Of a stretch of 64,000 nt of DNA, positions 19,595 to 29,079 are shown piece after piece. The position numbers and the translations under genes are program-made. The notes under the pieces were generated by a model. It was given only the letters and a program-made list of their open reading frames with translations, ran no database searches and was not told where the DNA came from. Numbering within the stretch: position 1 is the stretch's first letter; the number at the start of each line of letters is the position of its first letter. The DNA lies in the NCBI GenBank assembly GCA_025210395.1, contig JAOARV010000007.1, positions 27,016-91,015 on the forward strand. The letters are read 5' to 3'. The DNA is from Marinisporobacter sp. GTDB taxonomy: Bacteria > Bacillota > Clostridia > Peptostreptococcales > Thermotaleaceae.

Positions 19595-19844
19595 ATGCAA
19601 TCTCTTTTTGTAGTGCCATCAAAGCTTTTGAAAGTTGATCTGGGCAAGAAGTTGATTTATTTCCACAGGTAACTCCTCTTAATTTTGAAATTGCTTCATC
19701 TACAGGCATGCCTTTAAGAAGAATGCTTAGTCCTAGTGTATTCCCAGGGCAACCACCATGGAATTTCACCTCTTTGATCTTATTGTCTTCTACAGAAAAA
19801 GAAATTTCTCTTGCGCAAACACCAGTTGTTTGATAAACATACAT
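19593..19844 (-). CDS. TSCPD domain protein (TIGR03905 family)
   Basis: The 83-residue protein carries CAREISF near residue 10, FHGGCPGNTLGL near 29, GVTCGNKSTSCPDQL near 57 and a short helical end, which match the stand-alone TSCPD family. The fold also occurs at the C-terminus of vitamin-B12-dependent ribonucleotide reductases, where its cysteines may bind metal. The reaction is unknown. It is monocistronic, with an AGGAGG site. Confidence 0.9.
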   Translation of the reverse strand: MYVYQTTGVCAREISFSVEDNKIKEVKFHGGCPGNTLGLSILLKGMPVDEAISKLRGVTCGNKSTSCPDQLSKALMALQKEIA

Positions 19845-19994
19845 AGTTAAATCCTCCTACTAAAAATATAGTCTCTAAACGATATTAATATATAAAATAG
19901 AAAAGGTCAATAAAAAGATTCACAACAAATGAATCCATGCATAAAATGATATAAAGGGAACGGAAAATATTTGACTGATTTTAGGGGTGAAGGG

Positions 19995-20936
19995 ATGGGC
20001 AATAACTTTAAAAATATGCTATTTATAGCCAATATGGGAGAAGATACGATTTCTGTTTTGGATTTAATTAATATGAAAGAATATTATAGAATAGGACTAA
20101 ATGAGGATTATTTTCATAAAATGATGAAACCAGCCCTTGGACCACATCATATGATTATTGATTACAATAAAAAATATCTATATATGACCAATTCACACAG
20201 TGGAAGTATTAGTATTGTTGATTTAATTGAAAATAAGATTGTTGATAATATTTATGTAGGTAGTTGTCCAAGTCATATGGTTTTGAGTAAAAAAAATAAA
20301 ACCATCTATGTTTCTAATACGGATTCAAATTCTATTTCTGTGATCAGTATGGAAAAAAGGGGTCTGCTAGCACAAATACCTGTTGGAAGGATGCCTCATG
20401 ATATTCAGTTAAGTAAGGATCATAAAAAACTTTACGTGGTGAATGTAGATTCAGCTACTTTAACTATTATTGATACGGTTACAAATGATATAGAAGGAAG
20501 CATATATGTTCATGAAAACCCTTATCATATGGCACTCAATAAGGATGGTAGCTTGATCTTTATTGTGAACACAAGCTTTTCAAGTAAAGAGGAAGGAAGT
20601 GTAACGATCTTAAACAGTAAAGAACTAAAAGTAATTGATAGAATAAGAGTAGGAAAAATGCCTATAGAGGTAGTTACAGGGAAGGATGAAAACATTTTAT
20701 ATATTACAGATGCAGAATTAAATGCTATCAACATAGTAAATGTAAAAGAAAAGAGATTGATGGATCGTGTTTTTGTAGGGCGTATGCCAGGAAGCATTAG
20801 AAAAGATCATAAAGGAAAATACTTATTTATAGGGAATATGCAAGATAATAGTGTAACCATTATGGATATAAAAGCATTAAAAACTTTAAAAACGATTCCT
20901 GTAGGGATAGAACCTAATGGGATTGTATGTATATAA
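19995..20936 (+). CDS. YVTN/YncE-type beta-propeller protein
   Basis: The 313-residue product consists of seven or so repeats of about 42 residues with the pattern xxLYVxNxxxxSIxVID...V..IPVGxxPxxI, typical of YVTN beta-propellers. There is no signal peptide, so it should be cytoplasmic, unlike many exported relatives. The ATG at 19995 has an AGGGGTGA site; an upstream TTG at 19971 has none. A role as a binding scaffold is likely, but no partner is evident. It stands alone. Confidence 0.85.
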   Translation: MGNNFKNMLFIANMGEDTISVLDLINMKEYYRIGLNEDYFHKMMKPALGPHHMIIDYNKKYLYMTNSHSGSISIVDLIENKIVDNIYVGSCPSHMVLSKKNKTIYVSNTDSNSISVISMEKRGLLAQIPVGRMPHDIQLSKDHKKLYVVNVDSATLTIIDTVTNDIEGSIYVHENPYHMALNKDGSLIFIVNTSFSSKEEGSVTILNSKELKVIDRIRVGKMPIEVVTGKDENILYITDAELNAINIVNVKEKRLMDRVFVGRMPGSIRKDHKGKYLFIGNMQDNSVTIMDIKALKTLKTIPVGIEPNGIVCI

Positions 20937-20972
20937 CCCCCTTTTGACTAAGAGTATGTAAAGGGGGTTATG
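20933..20972. terminator. Convergent hairpin at two stop codons
   Basis: A stem of about 11 bp (ATAACCCCCTTT paired with AAAGGGGGTTAT) spans the stops of the propeller gene and of the convergent DUF4364 gene. T runs are weak. Confidence 0.6.
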
Positions 20973-21498
20973 GTTCTATTAATAGATTAATAATTTGTCC
21001 ATAAAGATTTTGAGCTTCTTTTTTCCATTTATCACAGATTTGCTTTGCGTGCTTGTTAGAAACTACATTCAACTTTAGGTCGATTAAGGTAATGTTATTT
21101 TCAGTTACTTTTAAATCAACTATATAGTCATTTTCGTTTTCTTTTGCATAGCTTGCTGTGACTTGTCTTTCCTTGAGTAACTTTTTTTTCTTTTTCTCAA
21201 TAGATTTTTCTAATGTATTAATTAAATCATTAGATAATCTATTTTCAAAATATTGTAGCGTGCGTTTTCCTTTTTCTGTTATTACGTAGAAGAATCCGTT
21301 ATTGCTTTCGCTGTACTCAAGCATGCCAGTATTTGTTAGTTCTCCAAGAAATTGTTGCAATGAAAAATAATTCATATAGTCCTTTTCCATGACAAATTGT
21401 GTGATCTGTGCATTTGTAAGAGCCATAGAAAATTTATCAAATATGTACAACAATATTAACTTATGTTCAGCTAATCGTTGTGTGTTGTTATCAAACAT
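20968..21498 (-). CDS. DUF4364 family protein (winged-helix-like)
   Basis: The 176-residue protein begins MFDNNTQRLAEHKLILLYIFDKFSMALTN and matches DUF4364 in length and layout. An N-terminal winged-helix-like region (about 10-75) has a GxxxFFYVITEKGKRTL wing, followed by a basic coiled segment and a beta-rich end. It may be a DNA-binding regulator, common in Clostridia, but its function is unproven. It lies upstream of the spore protein unit in the same orientation, separated by a terminator. Confidence 0.85.
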   Translation of the reverse strand: MFDNNTQRLAEHKLILLYIFDKFSMALTNAQITQFVMEKDYMNYFSLQQFLGELTNTGMLEYSESNNGFFYVITEKGKRTLQYFENRLSNDLINTLEKSIEKKKKKLLKERQVTASYAKENENDYIVDLKVTENNITLIDLKLNVVSNKHAKQICDKWKKEAQNLYGQIINLLIEP

Positions 21499-21561
21499 TA
21501 TCTCACCTGCTTGCAGAGTTTTCTATATAGATTATAGCATATTCTCAGTAAAAAAGAAAAA

Positions 21562-21600
21562 AATAAAAGGAGAAATGATAAAATCATTTCTCCTTTTATT
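21562..21600 (-). terminator. Terminator of the spore protein gene
   Basis: A stem of about 17 bp (AATAAAAGGAGAAATGA paired with its complement) lies just downstream of the minus-strand SASP gene. On that strand it is followed by a T-rich tail. Confidence 0.85.
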
Positions 21601-21606
21601 TATACT

Positions 21607-21810
21607 TTATTTACCAGCCATATTTCTTTCGGCAGCTTCAACTAATCGTTTAGTCATATATCCACCAACATAACCATTTTGTCTAGAAGTTAGATTTCCT
21701 TTATCCATACTTTCATAGTTTGCAAGTCCAAGTTCACCAGCGATTTCAGCTTTCATTTGATTTAAAGCCATTCTAGCTTCAGGAACAACTGCTTTATTAT
21801 TATTTGCCAT
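21607..21810 (-). CDS. Alpha/beta-type small acid-soluble spore protein
   Basis: The 67-residue protein has the two conserved SASP blocks: a Gpr-protease site region (MKAEIAGELGL near 20-30) and the second block GNLTSRQNGYVGGYMTKRLVE near 38-58. These proteins coat and protect DNA in dormant spores and are degraded on germination. An AGGAGGG site precedes the ATG. Expression is expected in the forespore. This is direct evidence that the organism sporulates. Confidence 0.97.
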   Translation of the reverse strand: MANNNKAVVPEARMALNQMKAEIAGELGLANYESMDKGNLTSRQNGYVGGYMTKRLVEAAERNMAGK

Positions 21811-22009
21811 TATTTTTCCCTCCTAGTAAAGTTTTAAATCAACATCTTTTGATGTTGTACTATTAATTTAACCAAATAAAAAAAGAAATATGTTAGTATA
21901 TTTTGTAATGTAGTATAATTATTGGGGAAAATGAAAAAAATAATTAAATTTGCTTTTTTATTTTTTCTATAGACTGGTGAATATTGAGTTTATGATGATT
22001 CTTTTCATA

Positions 22010-22074
22010 GCTTCAAAGAGGTTGAAGAATTTATTATAAAGAAATGTTTTGATTGAAAAATCTATAACATAATA
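22010..22074. repeat. Dispersed intergenic element, copy 1
   Basis: A stretch of about 60 bases containing CTTCAA-N5-TTGAAG, then ...GAA(A)TGTTTTGATTGAAAAATCTATA. Similar sequences lie at 52755-52818 and, in shortened form, 30021-30068, each upstream of a gene or leader. Confidence 0.6.
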
Positions 22075-22092
22075 AAATAAACGTGTAAAGGA

Positions 22093-22794
22093 ATGAATAT
22101 ATTTATGAATCAAGAAAATAATTTGAAACAAAAAATAAAAGAATGGGGTGCATCAAAAGTAGGATTTGGTTATGTAGAAGATGTATTACCAGAAAATCTT
22201 AAACATCTAAAAACAGGAATTTCTATTGCTGTAAGGTTATCTGATGAAATTATTAGTCAAATTGAAGACATGCCTACCCATACTTATTTTCACCATTATC
22301 GAACGGTAAATGCCTTTATCGATCAGGTCACATTAAAAATTTCTTTAGAGCTTCAAAATATGGGATATTTGGCCATGCCTATTCCAGCCTCTCAAAGCGT
22401 AAATATAGATGGTAAAAAATATAAAGGAATTTTTCAGCATAGAACAGCAGCCACAAGAGCAGGGATTGGATGGATTGGAAAAAATGCTTGTTTAGTGACA
22501 GATGAATTTGGACCAAGGGTAAGACTTGGAACGGTTTTGACAAATATGAAGGTTGATTATGATGATCCCATTACCCAGTCTAAATGTGGAAATTGTAAAA
22601 AATGTGTAGAGATTTGTCCTGCATTAGCCCTCAGAGGAGGTTTATGGGTTCCAGAAATGAAGAGAGAAGAATTAGTAGATGCAAGGGCTTGTAGTATGCA
22701 TATGCACAATCATTATCAACATATTGGAAGAGGAGTAGTATGTGGTCTTTGTGTGAGTGTATGTCCAAGAGGGACACAGGTGCTAAAAAGATAG
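22093..22794 (+). CDS. Epoxyqueuosine-reductase-like 4Fe-4S protein
   Basis: The 233-residue protein resembles the QueG family catalytic region plus a ferredoxin-like part. It has HRTAATRAGIGWIGKNACLV (near 115) and two clusters, CGNCKKCVEICP (near 177) and CGLCVSVCP (near 219). It is shorter than true QueG (about 350-380 residues) and lacks HEAT repeats, so it may be an Fe-S reductase of another cobamide- or redox-linked kind. Start choice is uncertain: ATG 22093 abuts AAAGGA, and ATG 22105 is 12 nt from it. It is monocistronic, followed by a hairpin. Confidence 0.82.
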   Translation: MNIFMNQENNLKQKIKEWGASKVGFGYVEDVLPENLKHLKTGISIAVRLSDEIISQIEDMPTHTYFHHYRTVNAFIDQVTLKISLELQNMGYLAMPIPASQSVNIDGKKYKGIFQHRTAATRAGIGWIGKNACLVTDEFGPRVRLGTVLTNMKVDYDDPITQSKCGNCKKCVEICPALALRGGLWVPEMKREELVDARACSMHMHNHYQHIGRGVVCGLCVSVCPRGTQVLKR

Positions 22795-22814
22795 GGTAGA
22801 AAATGCTACCCTAT
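22791..22814. terminator. Convergent hairpin
   Basis: ATAGGGTA (22791-22798) pairs with TACCCTAT (22807-22814). It overlaps the stops of the Fe-S protein gene and of the convergent small gene. Confidence 0.65.
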
Positions 22815-22999
22815 GTTAATTTTCTATCCATCTTTACTTTTACATCTTTTCTGGTACCATGTGAATGATGGCTTTCTAATTGAGATTTTTGAGATTTAGG
22901 CTCGTGAAGAAAATGTCGTTCCTCAGTTTTGAAGGTTCTTCGACCTGATTCTACTCGGCGACCCTTTATATTTGTATAACCGCTTCTTATAATAGACAA
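22811..22999 (-). CDS. Small basic 62-aa protein, function unknown
   Basis: The protein is strongly basic and polar (R/K/H-rich, for example GRRVESGRRTFKTEERH), with no hydrophobic segment. The TTG start is supported by a strong AAGGAGG site. I do not recognise it; the composition would fit a spore-associated or nucleic-acid-binding protein (inference). Confidence 0.55.
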   Translation of the reverse strand: MSIIRSGYTNIKGRRVESGRRTFKTEERHFLHEPKSQKSQLESHHSHGTRKDVKVKMDRKLT

Positions 23000-23231
23000 G
23001 AGAAAACCTCCTTAAAAAGTATTGAATGCTTTTGCATTCATTTTTAGTTTTTGCCTTATTGTAAAAATTATGTCTTGTAAAAATTTGATGCTGTAAAAAA
23101 TTAAAAAATGATAAAATTTTACAAAAACCAATTAATTTCTATTTTTTCTAATGTTTGCAAACTAGATTATATAGAAGGACTATTATATAATAATACTAGG
23201 AAGCTAAAAATGAGGGAGGATCACAAAAAAT

Positions 23232-24320
23232 ATGAACAAAAAAATCATTGCATTAACCATTTCAGCAAGCTTATTGATTACTGGATGTGCTACAACAACT
23301 TCCCAAAAGATTGAAAAAGAAGAAAAAGAGGTTGTTCAAGTAGAAAAAACCCAAGAAAATGAGGAAAGCCAAAAGGAAGAAAAGAAAGAAATCGACCTAC
23401 AAAAGGTAAAGCCTAATGAAGCAGGTCAAGTGATGGTACTCATGTATCATAGTATAGGAGAGCCTGAAGCCGAATTTACAAGAACACCAGAAAACTTTAG
23501 AAAAGATTTAAATTATTTATACGAAAAAGGATATAGACCTATTAGTCTAAAGGATTATGTAGCAGGAAATATTACAACAGAGGCAGGATTTACCCCTATT
23601 GTATTAACTTTTGACGATGGATGGCAAAATAATTTTAATTTGATACAAGATGAAAAAGGCGAGTGGGTAATAGATCCAGATTGTGCTGTTGCAATTCTTG
23701 AACAGTTTAATGAGGAACATCCAGATTTTCCTCTAGAAGTTACTTTTTTTGTGAATAATAATATTCCCTTTGGACAAAAAGAGCATTTAGCATATAAGCT
23801 AAAATATATTGTTGAAAAGGGTATGGATATAGGAAATCATACAGCTACCCATGTAAACTATAAAAATACGGATGCACAAAGGATTCAGAAGGAATTAGGG
23901 GTTATCGTAAAATTAGTAAAAGAGTATTTGCCTGATTATGAAGTGAATACCCACGCCCTTCCATTTGGGTCAAGACCGAAGGATAAGGGGCTATACAAAT
24001 ATTTAGCTTCAGGAAGCTATGAGGATATCACTTATAATAATGTAGCAATATTAAATGTAGGATGGGATCCTTATAAATCGCCTTATCATACAAAATTTGA
24101 TCCATTATCTATTCATAGAGTAAGAGGAAGTGATCTTCAAAAGTATGTTCAAGGGGTAGGCATGTATGATTGGATCAATCACTTTGAAAAAGGAAATCGA
24201 GTAAGATTTGTATCTGATGGAGATGCAGCTGTAGTGACAATTCCTGAAAATTATAAGAAGGTAATTGACCCTCAAAAAACAGGAAATAAAGAAATAAAAA
24301 CATATGTATTGGAAAAATAA
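23232..24320 (+). CDS. Polysaccharide deacetylase-family lipoprotein
   Basis: The 362-residue protein has a lipoprotein signal (MNKKIIALTISASLLITGC, lipidated Cys near residue 19), then an E/K-rich linker (30-60). A NodB-type deacetylase domain follows: VLMYHSIG near 75, VLTFDDGWQ near 130 with the catalytic/metal aspartates, TFFVNNN near 172 and GNHTATHVNY near 202 with the metal histidines. It should remove acetyl groups from cell-wall or surface glycans outside the membrane. It is monocistronic, with a GGAGG site and a terminator shared with the convergent gene. Confidence 0.9.
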   Translation: MNKKIIALTISASLLITGCATTTSQKIEKEEKEVVQVEKTQENEESQKEEKKEIDLQKVKPNEAGQVMVLMYHSIGEPEAEFTRTPENFRKDLNYLYEKGYRPISLKDYVAGNITTEAGFTPIVLTFDDGWQNNFNLIQDEKGEWVIDPDCAVAILEQFNEEHPDFPLEVTFFVNNNIPFGQKEHLAYKLKYIVEKGMDIGNHTATHVNYKNTDAQRIQKELGVIVKLVKEYLPDYEVNTHALPFGSRPKDKGLYKYLASGSYEDITYNNVAILNVGWDPYKSPYHTKFDPLSIHRVRGSDLQKYVQGVGMYDWINHFEKGNRVRFVSDGDAAVVTIPENYKKVIDPQKTGNKEIKTYVLEK

Positions 24321-24350
24321 TAAGATAGCTACAGCTATCTTATTATTTTT
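24316..24350. terminator. Bidirectional terminator
   Basis: A 15-bp stem (AATAATAAGATAGCT paired with its complement, 2-nt gap) with T runs on the plus side and A-rich sequence on the other, between convergent genes. Confidence 0.85.
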
Positions 24351-25264
24351 TTAGATACAATTACAAATAATTTTACAAAAGGAAGTAATAATAGGACATT
24401 GAATAGATTAAATAAAGTATGACCATTAGCAATTTGTCTTATGGAATTGAGTGGTGTTAGAGAAAATATAAAATAAGAAAAAAGGTTGATAAAAGGATAT
24501 AAAAGAAGGGTTCCTGTTACATTAAACAAAAGATGAATAAAAGCAGCTCTTTTCCCATTGGTATTAGTAGCTATACTTGAAAAAAGGGTTGTGATACAGG
24601 TGCCAATATTTTGTCCCATAATAATAGGCATAGCTTGATAAATATTGATAAGACCAATACGTGCAAGCCCTTGTAAGGTAGCAATAGAAGTACTACTGCT
24701 TTGAATGATGGCAGTAGTGATAGCACCTACAAAAATACCTTTTAGATGTTCATGTTCTATAGAGAGGATCAATGATTTGAAGTGCATTAAATCTTTTAGA
24801 GGATTTAATGAAACTACCATTAATTTGATTCCTAAAAAAAGAAATGAAAAAGCAATCAAAAGCTTACCTATATTTTTAGATAAAGGACTCCACCTTAAAA
24901 AAAACAAAAAAACGCCTAAAAAGAGTATGTGGGGAATCATCGTGAAAAAATCAAAGCTTATAAGCTGAGCTGTAAAAGTAGTTCCTATATTTGCACCCAT
25001 CAAAACAAAGGTTGCTTGATAAAGATTCATTGCTCTAGAATTTACTAAAGATACAACAAGAATGGAAGTAGCACTACTACTTTGCATAAGAGCTGTTACG
25101 ATGATTCCTGAAAATATACCTAATAAAGGATGTATGGTAAGGGTAGCAATGAATTTTTTTAGTTTTTTACTATACAAATTCTGTATAGAATGAGTAAGCA
25201 AAAGCATACCTATGAAAAAAAGCATTATTCCACAAAGAGTACCTATTAAAATAGAAAATAGCAT
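24335..25264 (-). CDS. Na/phosphate cotransporter family protein (NptA-type, without PhoU domain)
   Basis: The 309-residue membrane protein has the inverted-repeat core of the PNaS family: ALMQSSSATSILVVSLV near residue 58 and AIIQSSSTSIATLQGLA near 188, each followed by a GxNIGTTxTA-type segment. These repeats form the sodium and phosphate path. The cytoplasmic PhoU-like tail of longer relatives is absent. The start follows GGAGAAA. It is divergent from the SNF2 helicase region, with a duplicated promoter region upstream. Confidence 0.88.
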   Translation of the reverse strand: MLFSILIGTLCGIMLFFIGMLLLTHSIQNLYSKKLKKFIATLTIHPLLGIFSGIIVTALMQSSSATSILVVSLVNSRAMNLYQATFVLMGANIGTTFTAQLISFDFFTMIPHILFLGVFLFFLRWSPLSKNIGKLLIAFSFLFLGIKLMVVSLNPLKDLMHFKSLILSIEHEHLKGIFVGAITTAIIQSSSTSIATLQGLARIGLINIYQAMPIIMGQNIGTCITTLFSSIATNTNGKRAAFIHLLFNVTGTLLLYPFINLFSYFIFSLTPLNSIRQIANGHTLFNLFNVLLLLPFVKLFVIVSKKIIR

Positions 25265-25603
25265 AAGATTTTTCTCCTTCTTAAATATTTCAATATTATG
25301 TTTATAGCATTATAAATTTTTATATACCTAAAAATAGTAACTGAGTAGAATAAATTTATGATCATAATAAGGATAGATTATTGAAGGGGAGAGTGAAGAT
25401 GAGAAGGCTTATAAGAAATTTAGTAGATAACTAAGAATGTTATAGCTGGTTTGCACTAATAATATTTACAATATAGTAAATTTTATATAAGATACAAAGT
25501 AAATTGGAATGAGATCTATGAGAAAGGCATTGAATGTAGTAATAAAAGGAATAATATAGAAAAATAGATAGCGAAAAAATATTAATAAGAAAGAGCGTGT
25601 TTT
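25265..25603. other. Intergenic region with a duplicated segment and a decayed frame
   Basis: 339 bases with no convincing full gene. The first about 135 bases match the region before the deacetylase at 29224. They end in an ATG (25399) with a GGGGAGAG site that opens only a 12-codon frame, which looks like the remnant of a duplicated gene start. Confidence 0.55.
25275..25404. repeat. Direct repeat copy A flanking the SNF2/SWIM genes
   Basis: It shares long blocks with 29080-29229, including TATTATGTTTA, AAATTTTTATATACCTAAAA and a final GGGGAGA...AAGATGAGA. The copies lie 3.8 kb apart in the same orientation, either side of the helicase/SWIM pair. Confidence 0.7.
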
Positions 25604-28267
25604 ATGGAAACAGAAAAGAATGAACTAATTGTAGTGATGAAAGAAGCTGGAAAATTTGATTTTGACTTTAGGAGAGTATCAAAAAAATTAAAGAAAGAGC
25701 AAATAACTGTACAAAAGGATATAATCAATGCTTTTGAAGAAGATGAAAATAAGGGGTTGTTTTTTCTTAGTTCTTTAAATAAAACAATAATATTGTCAGA
25801 ATCTGTGGGATACTTAAAAAGTATGATAGATATATTTATAAAACAACTATCTAAAAATCCTGAAATTGAGCATTTAAGAGAAAGAACAATGGTTACTATA
25901 AATGAGCGAGAAAGGAAACATTTGCTAAAAGATGTACCCTATCTGATAGGTGGTGAATATTTAAATGAGGAATGGATTGAGAGGTTTTGGGAAAGGCTAA
26001 ATAATTCCTTTAGTGAAATGATCATAAAGTATAAGGGCAGTGTCTCAGAGTTTTTTTCAACTTTCAATGTTAATATTCATTTAGTAGGACGTGTATTTTT
26101 TCATTTAGTAGAAAGCAAAAAGGAGGAGTATCCTTTTGCCTTTTTAGCTACTTATTCCATCTATAATAATGATCAAGGGACATCAAAGCATCTTCCCCTG
26201 AAAAACGCACTAGTTGAATATGGTGACAATAATGAGAAGTTGCTTTATTTACTTTCAACAGTAAATAAAGCAGCAACAAGAAGCAAGTTGATTGCGGACC
26301 TTATTCGTACAGGAGAAATATTTCATCCTATAGGGATCAGCGTTGAAGAAGCGTATACTTTTTTAAAGGAAATACCTATTTATGAAGAATCGGGTATATT
26401 ATGTCGTATTCCAAAATGGTGGAAAAATAAAAATAAGTCCTTAAAAATATCAGTAAGTATGGGGAATTCTATACAATCAAGACTAAATAGCCATGCATTA
26501 GTTGATTTTGATGCAAAGATATTTTTAGGAGAAGAAGAGATTACAGAAGACGAAATAAAAAAAATGCTTTCAGAAACAGAAGGATTAGCCTTTATAAAAG
26601 GAAAATGGGTAGAGGTTGACCACAAAAAGCTACAGGAAATGTTAAAGGCCTATGAAAAAGCACAAGAATTAATAGAAAATGAGGATATAAACATTATAGA
26701 AGCATTAAGGTTTAAATTGAATGCAGAAAAGGTATTGAATATCAAAGAAGATGAAGGAGAATTAGAAGTTACTAATGGTCAGTGGCTTCATTCAGTTTTT
26801 GATAGACTAGCTAATCCAGATCAGCTAGAAACGATTACTTGTGGAGAAAAGTTTAATGCCACTTTACGCTCTTATCAAGAGAAAGGGTTAAGCTGGCTTC
26901 ATTATATGAAAGATTTAGGCCTTGGAGCATGTCTTGCAGATGATATGGGACTTGGAAAAACAATTCAAGTTATTGCACTTTTAAACTATATAAAAACAAG
27001 CGAAAAAGAAAAAGCAATCCTAGTAGTTCCTGCATCCCTGATTAGCAACTGGATGAATGAAATAAAAAAGTTTGCACCCATGCTAAAATATTATGTGATT
27101 CATCCATCTGAAAATAAAGATTTAGACAATATAGATAGTAGCCATATAGAAATATATGATATTTTCATAACGACCTATGCTATGGTTTCAAAATATGAGT
27201 GGGTTAAAGAGGTTCTTTGGGATACTGTAATTTTAGATGAGGCACAGGCTATAAAAAATCCACGAACAAAACAAACAAGAACAGTGAAAGAATTAAAAGC
27301 TAAGTATAGAATAGCAATGACGGGTACCCCTATAGAAAATCGCCTTTCAGATTTATGGTCCTTGTTTGATTTCTTAAATAAGGGTCTACTTGGAAGTTCT
27401 AAAGAATTTACTGATTTTACAAAGAAGCTTAAGGAGAGTCAAATAGGTTACTCGAGGCTTAAAAAAATTGTTAATCCATTTATTCTTAGAAGAGTAAAAA
27501 CGGATAAAGCTGTTATTTCTGATCTGCCAGAAAAAATAGAAATGAAAACTTATGCTTCTCTCACTAAAAAACAAGTTCTCTTATATAGTAAGCTAGTAAA
27601 AGATTTGAAAGAAAGATTAGAATCTACAGAGGAAGGTATACAGCGCAAAGGAATAGTAATTTCATCTCTTATGAAATTTAAGCAAATATGTAATCATCCA
27701 TCACAGTACTTAGGACAAGAAGCTTATGGAGAAAATGAAAGTGGTAAGTATGCTAGGCTGAAAGAAATATGTGAGACGATTTATGAAAAAAGAGAAAGAG
27801 TACTTATATTTACTCAATTTAAAGAAATGACAAAGCCTCTTAGTGATTTTTTAGAAACTATTTTTCAGCACAAAGGTCTTATATTACACGGAGGAACAGC
27901 AGTAAAGAAGAGGCAGGAGCTTGTAGATGCATTTCAAGGAGAGGAATATGTGCCTTTTATGGTGCTTTCTATAAAAGCAGGAGGGGTTGGATTAAATCTT
28001 ACAGCGGCAAACCATGTTATACATTTTGATAGATGGTGGAATCCAGCAGTGGAAAACCAAGCAACAGATAGAGCCTTTAGAATAGGACAAAAGAAAAGTG
28101 TTGTAGTTCATAAATTTATCACAAAAGGAACTATTGAAGAAAAAATCGATCAAATGATTGAAGATAAAATAAAACTTTCAAAGGAAATTGTTTCTGATAG
28201 TCAAGAAAGCTTTATAACAGAGATGAGTAACAATGAAATTATGGACTTATTTGAATTAAAAATATAA
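25604..28267 (+). CDS. SNF2-family helicase (YwqA-like)
   Basis: The 887-residue protein has an N-terminal SNF2-associated region (about 1-420). The SF2 ATPase core then shows CLADDMGLGKTIQV (motif I, near 450), VILDEAQAIKN (DEAQ box, near 547), AMTGTPIENRLSD, LILHGGT and a C-terminal GGVGLNLTAANHVIHFDRWWNPA...QATDRAFRIGQ (near 790-830). Such enzymes move on double-stranded DNA and remodel protein-DNA complexes. The next gene encodes a SWIM zinc-finger protein 7 bp downstream, the same pairing as ywqA-ywqB in Bacillus. The exact role is unknown; DNA repair or chromosome maintenance is suspected. Confidence 0.93.
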   Translation: METEKNELIVVMKEAGKFDFDFRRVSKKLKKEQITVQKDIINAFEEDENKGLFFLSSLNKTIILSESVGYLKSMIDIFIKQLSKNPEIEHLRERTMVTINERERKHLLKDVPYLIGGEYLNEEWIERFWERLNNSFSEMIIKYKGSVSEFFSTFNVNIHLVGRVFFHLVESKKEEYPFAFLATYSIYNNDQGTSKHLPLKNALVEYGDNNEKLLYLLSTVNKAATRSKLIADLIRTGEIFHPIGISVEEAYTFLKEIPIYEESGILCRIPKWWKNKNKSLKISVSMGNSIQSRLNSHALVDFDAKIFLGEEEITEDEIKKMLSETEGLAFIKGKWVEVDHKKLQEMLKAYEKAQELIENEDINIIEALRFKLNAEKVLNIKEDEGELEVTNGQWLHSVFDRLANPDQLETITCGEKFNATLRSYQEKGLSWLHYMKDLGLGACLADDMGLGKTIQVIALLNYIKTSEKEKAILVVPASLISNWMNEIKKFAPMLKYYVIHPSENKDLDNIDSSHIEIYDIFITTYAMVSKYEWVKEVLWDTVILDEAQAIKNPRTKQTRTVKELKAKYRIAMTGTPIENRLSDLWSLFDFLNKGLLGSSKEFTDFTKKLKESQIGYSRLKKIVNPFILRRVKTDKAVISDLPEKIEMKTYASLTKKQVLLYSKLVKDLKERLESTEEGIQRKGIVISSLMKFKQICNHPSQYLGQEAYGENESGKYARLKEICETIYEKRERVLIFTQFKEMTKPLSDFLETIFQHKGLILHGGTAVKKRQELVDAFQGEEYVPFMVLSIKAGGVGLNLTAANHVIHFDRWWNPAVENQATDRAFRIGQKKSVVVHKFITKGTIEEKIDQMIEDKIKLSKEIVSDSQESFITEMSNNEIMDLFELKI

Positions 28268-28283
28268 TTTTGAGGTGAAAGTT

Positions 28284-29018
28284 ATGAGCTATTATGGAGG
28301 ATTTGCTCCCTATGTATCCGTAGCAGAAAGAAAAAAAAGAGCAGAAAAAGCTGTTGAAAAGTTAAGGAAAAAGGATTCTACTATTTCTCCAGTAGTTGTG
28401 GAAGGTAGAAAGATCGCTAAAACTTGGTGGGGAAAATCATGGATTAATAATTTAGAGAGCTATGCAGACTATGGGAATCGTCTTTCAAGAGGTAGAAGCT
28501 ATGTCAGACATGGGTCAGTACTAGATTTAAAAATGATAAAAGGAAATATAAAAGCTTTAGTGCAAGGAAGTGATACACAGCCCTATAAAATTAATATTGA
28601 AATAAAAGCTTTAGATCAAACCTCATGGAAACATATTGTAGATGAATGTTTAGGACAAATAGAATCTATGGAGGAGCTAATTGAAGGAAAATTTCCTAAA
28701 GCTTTAGAAAAATTATTTACATCTAAAGGAAAAGGCTTATTTCCATCTCCTAAAGAAATAGAGTTACAATGTGATTGTCCAGATTATGCAACTATGTGCA
28801 AGCATATAGCTGCTGTACTATATGGAGTGGCGGTAAAATTAGATCATGAGCCAGAAATATTTTTTACTTTAAGAGGTGTGAATATAAATGATCTTATTTC
28901 AGAGGCTATAAGTAAGAAGACGAAGACCATGCTAGAAAAATCAAAAGTTAAAGGTCGTAGAGTGATTGAAGATACTGAAATTTTTGATATGTTTGGAATT
29001 GATATGGATGAGGAATAA
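28284..29018 (+). CDS. SWIM zinc-finger protein (YwqB-like), partner of the SNF2 helicase
   Basis: The product (244 residues from ATG 28284) opens with SYYGGFAPYVSVAERK, has a WWGKSWINNLE segment near 45, and carries the SWIM motif CDCPDYATMCKHIAAVLY (CxC...CxH, near 160). The SWIM finger is a zinc-binding module for DNA or protein contact. The ATG at 28284 follows GAGGTGAAAGTT; an upstream ATG-like start at 28275 overlaps that site. It is co-transcribed with the helicase gene. Confidence 0.92.
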   Translation: MSYYGGFAPYVSVAERKKRAEKAVEKLRKKDSTISPVVVEGRKIAKTWWGKSWINNLESYADYGNRLSRGRSYVRHGSVLDLKMIKGNIKALVQGSDTQPYKINIEIKALDQTSWKHIVDECLGQIESMEELIEGKFPKALEKLFTSKGKGLFPSPKEIELQCDCPDYATMCKHIAAVLYGVAVKLDHEPEIFFTLRGVNINDLISEAISKKTKTMLEKSKVKGRRVIEDTEIFDMFGIDMDEE

Positions 29019-29079
29019 GAAGATTTAACTGTTGATAAAAAAATTAAATAACTGTTTCGAAAACAGGGTTATACCTCCT

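Noticed and set aside
24705..24968. Plus-strand frame opposite the Na/Pi transporter
   Set aside because: Antisense shadow of a conserved membrane protein gene, with no ribosome site or homology.
25518..25559. Short ATG frame in the gap before the SNF2 helicase gene
   Set aside because: Only 13 codons, with a weak ribosome site and no similarity. It is listed as part of an empty intergenic region.
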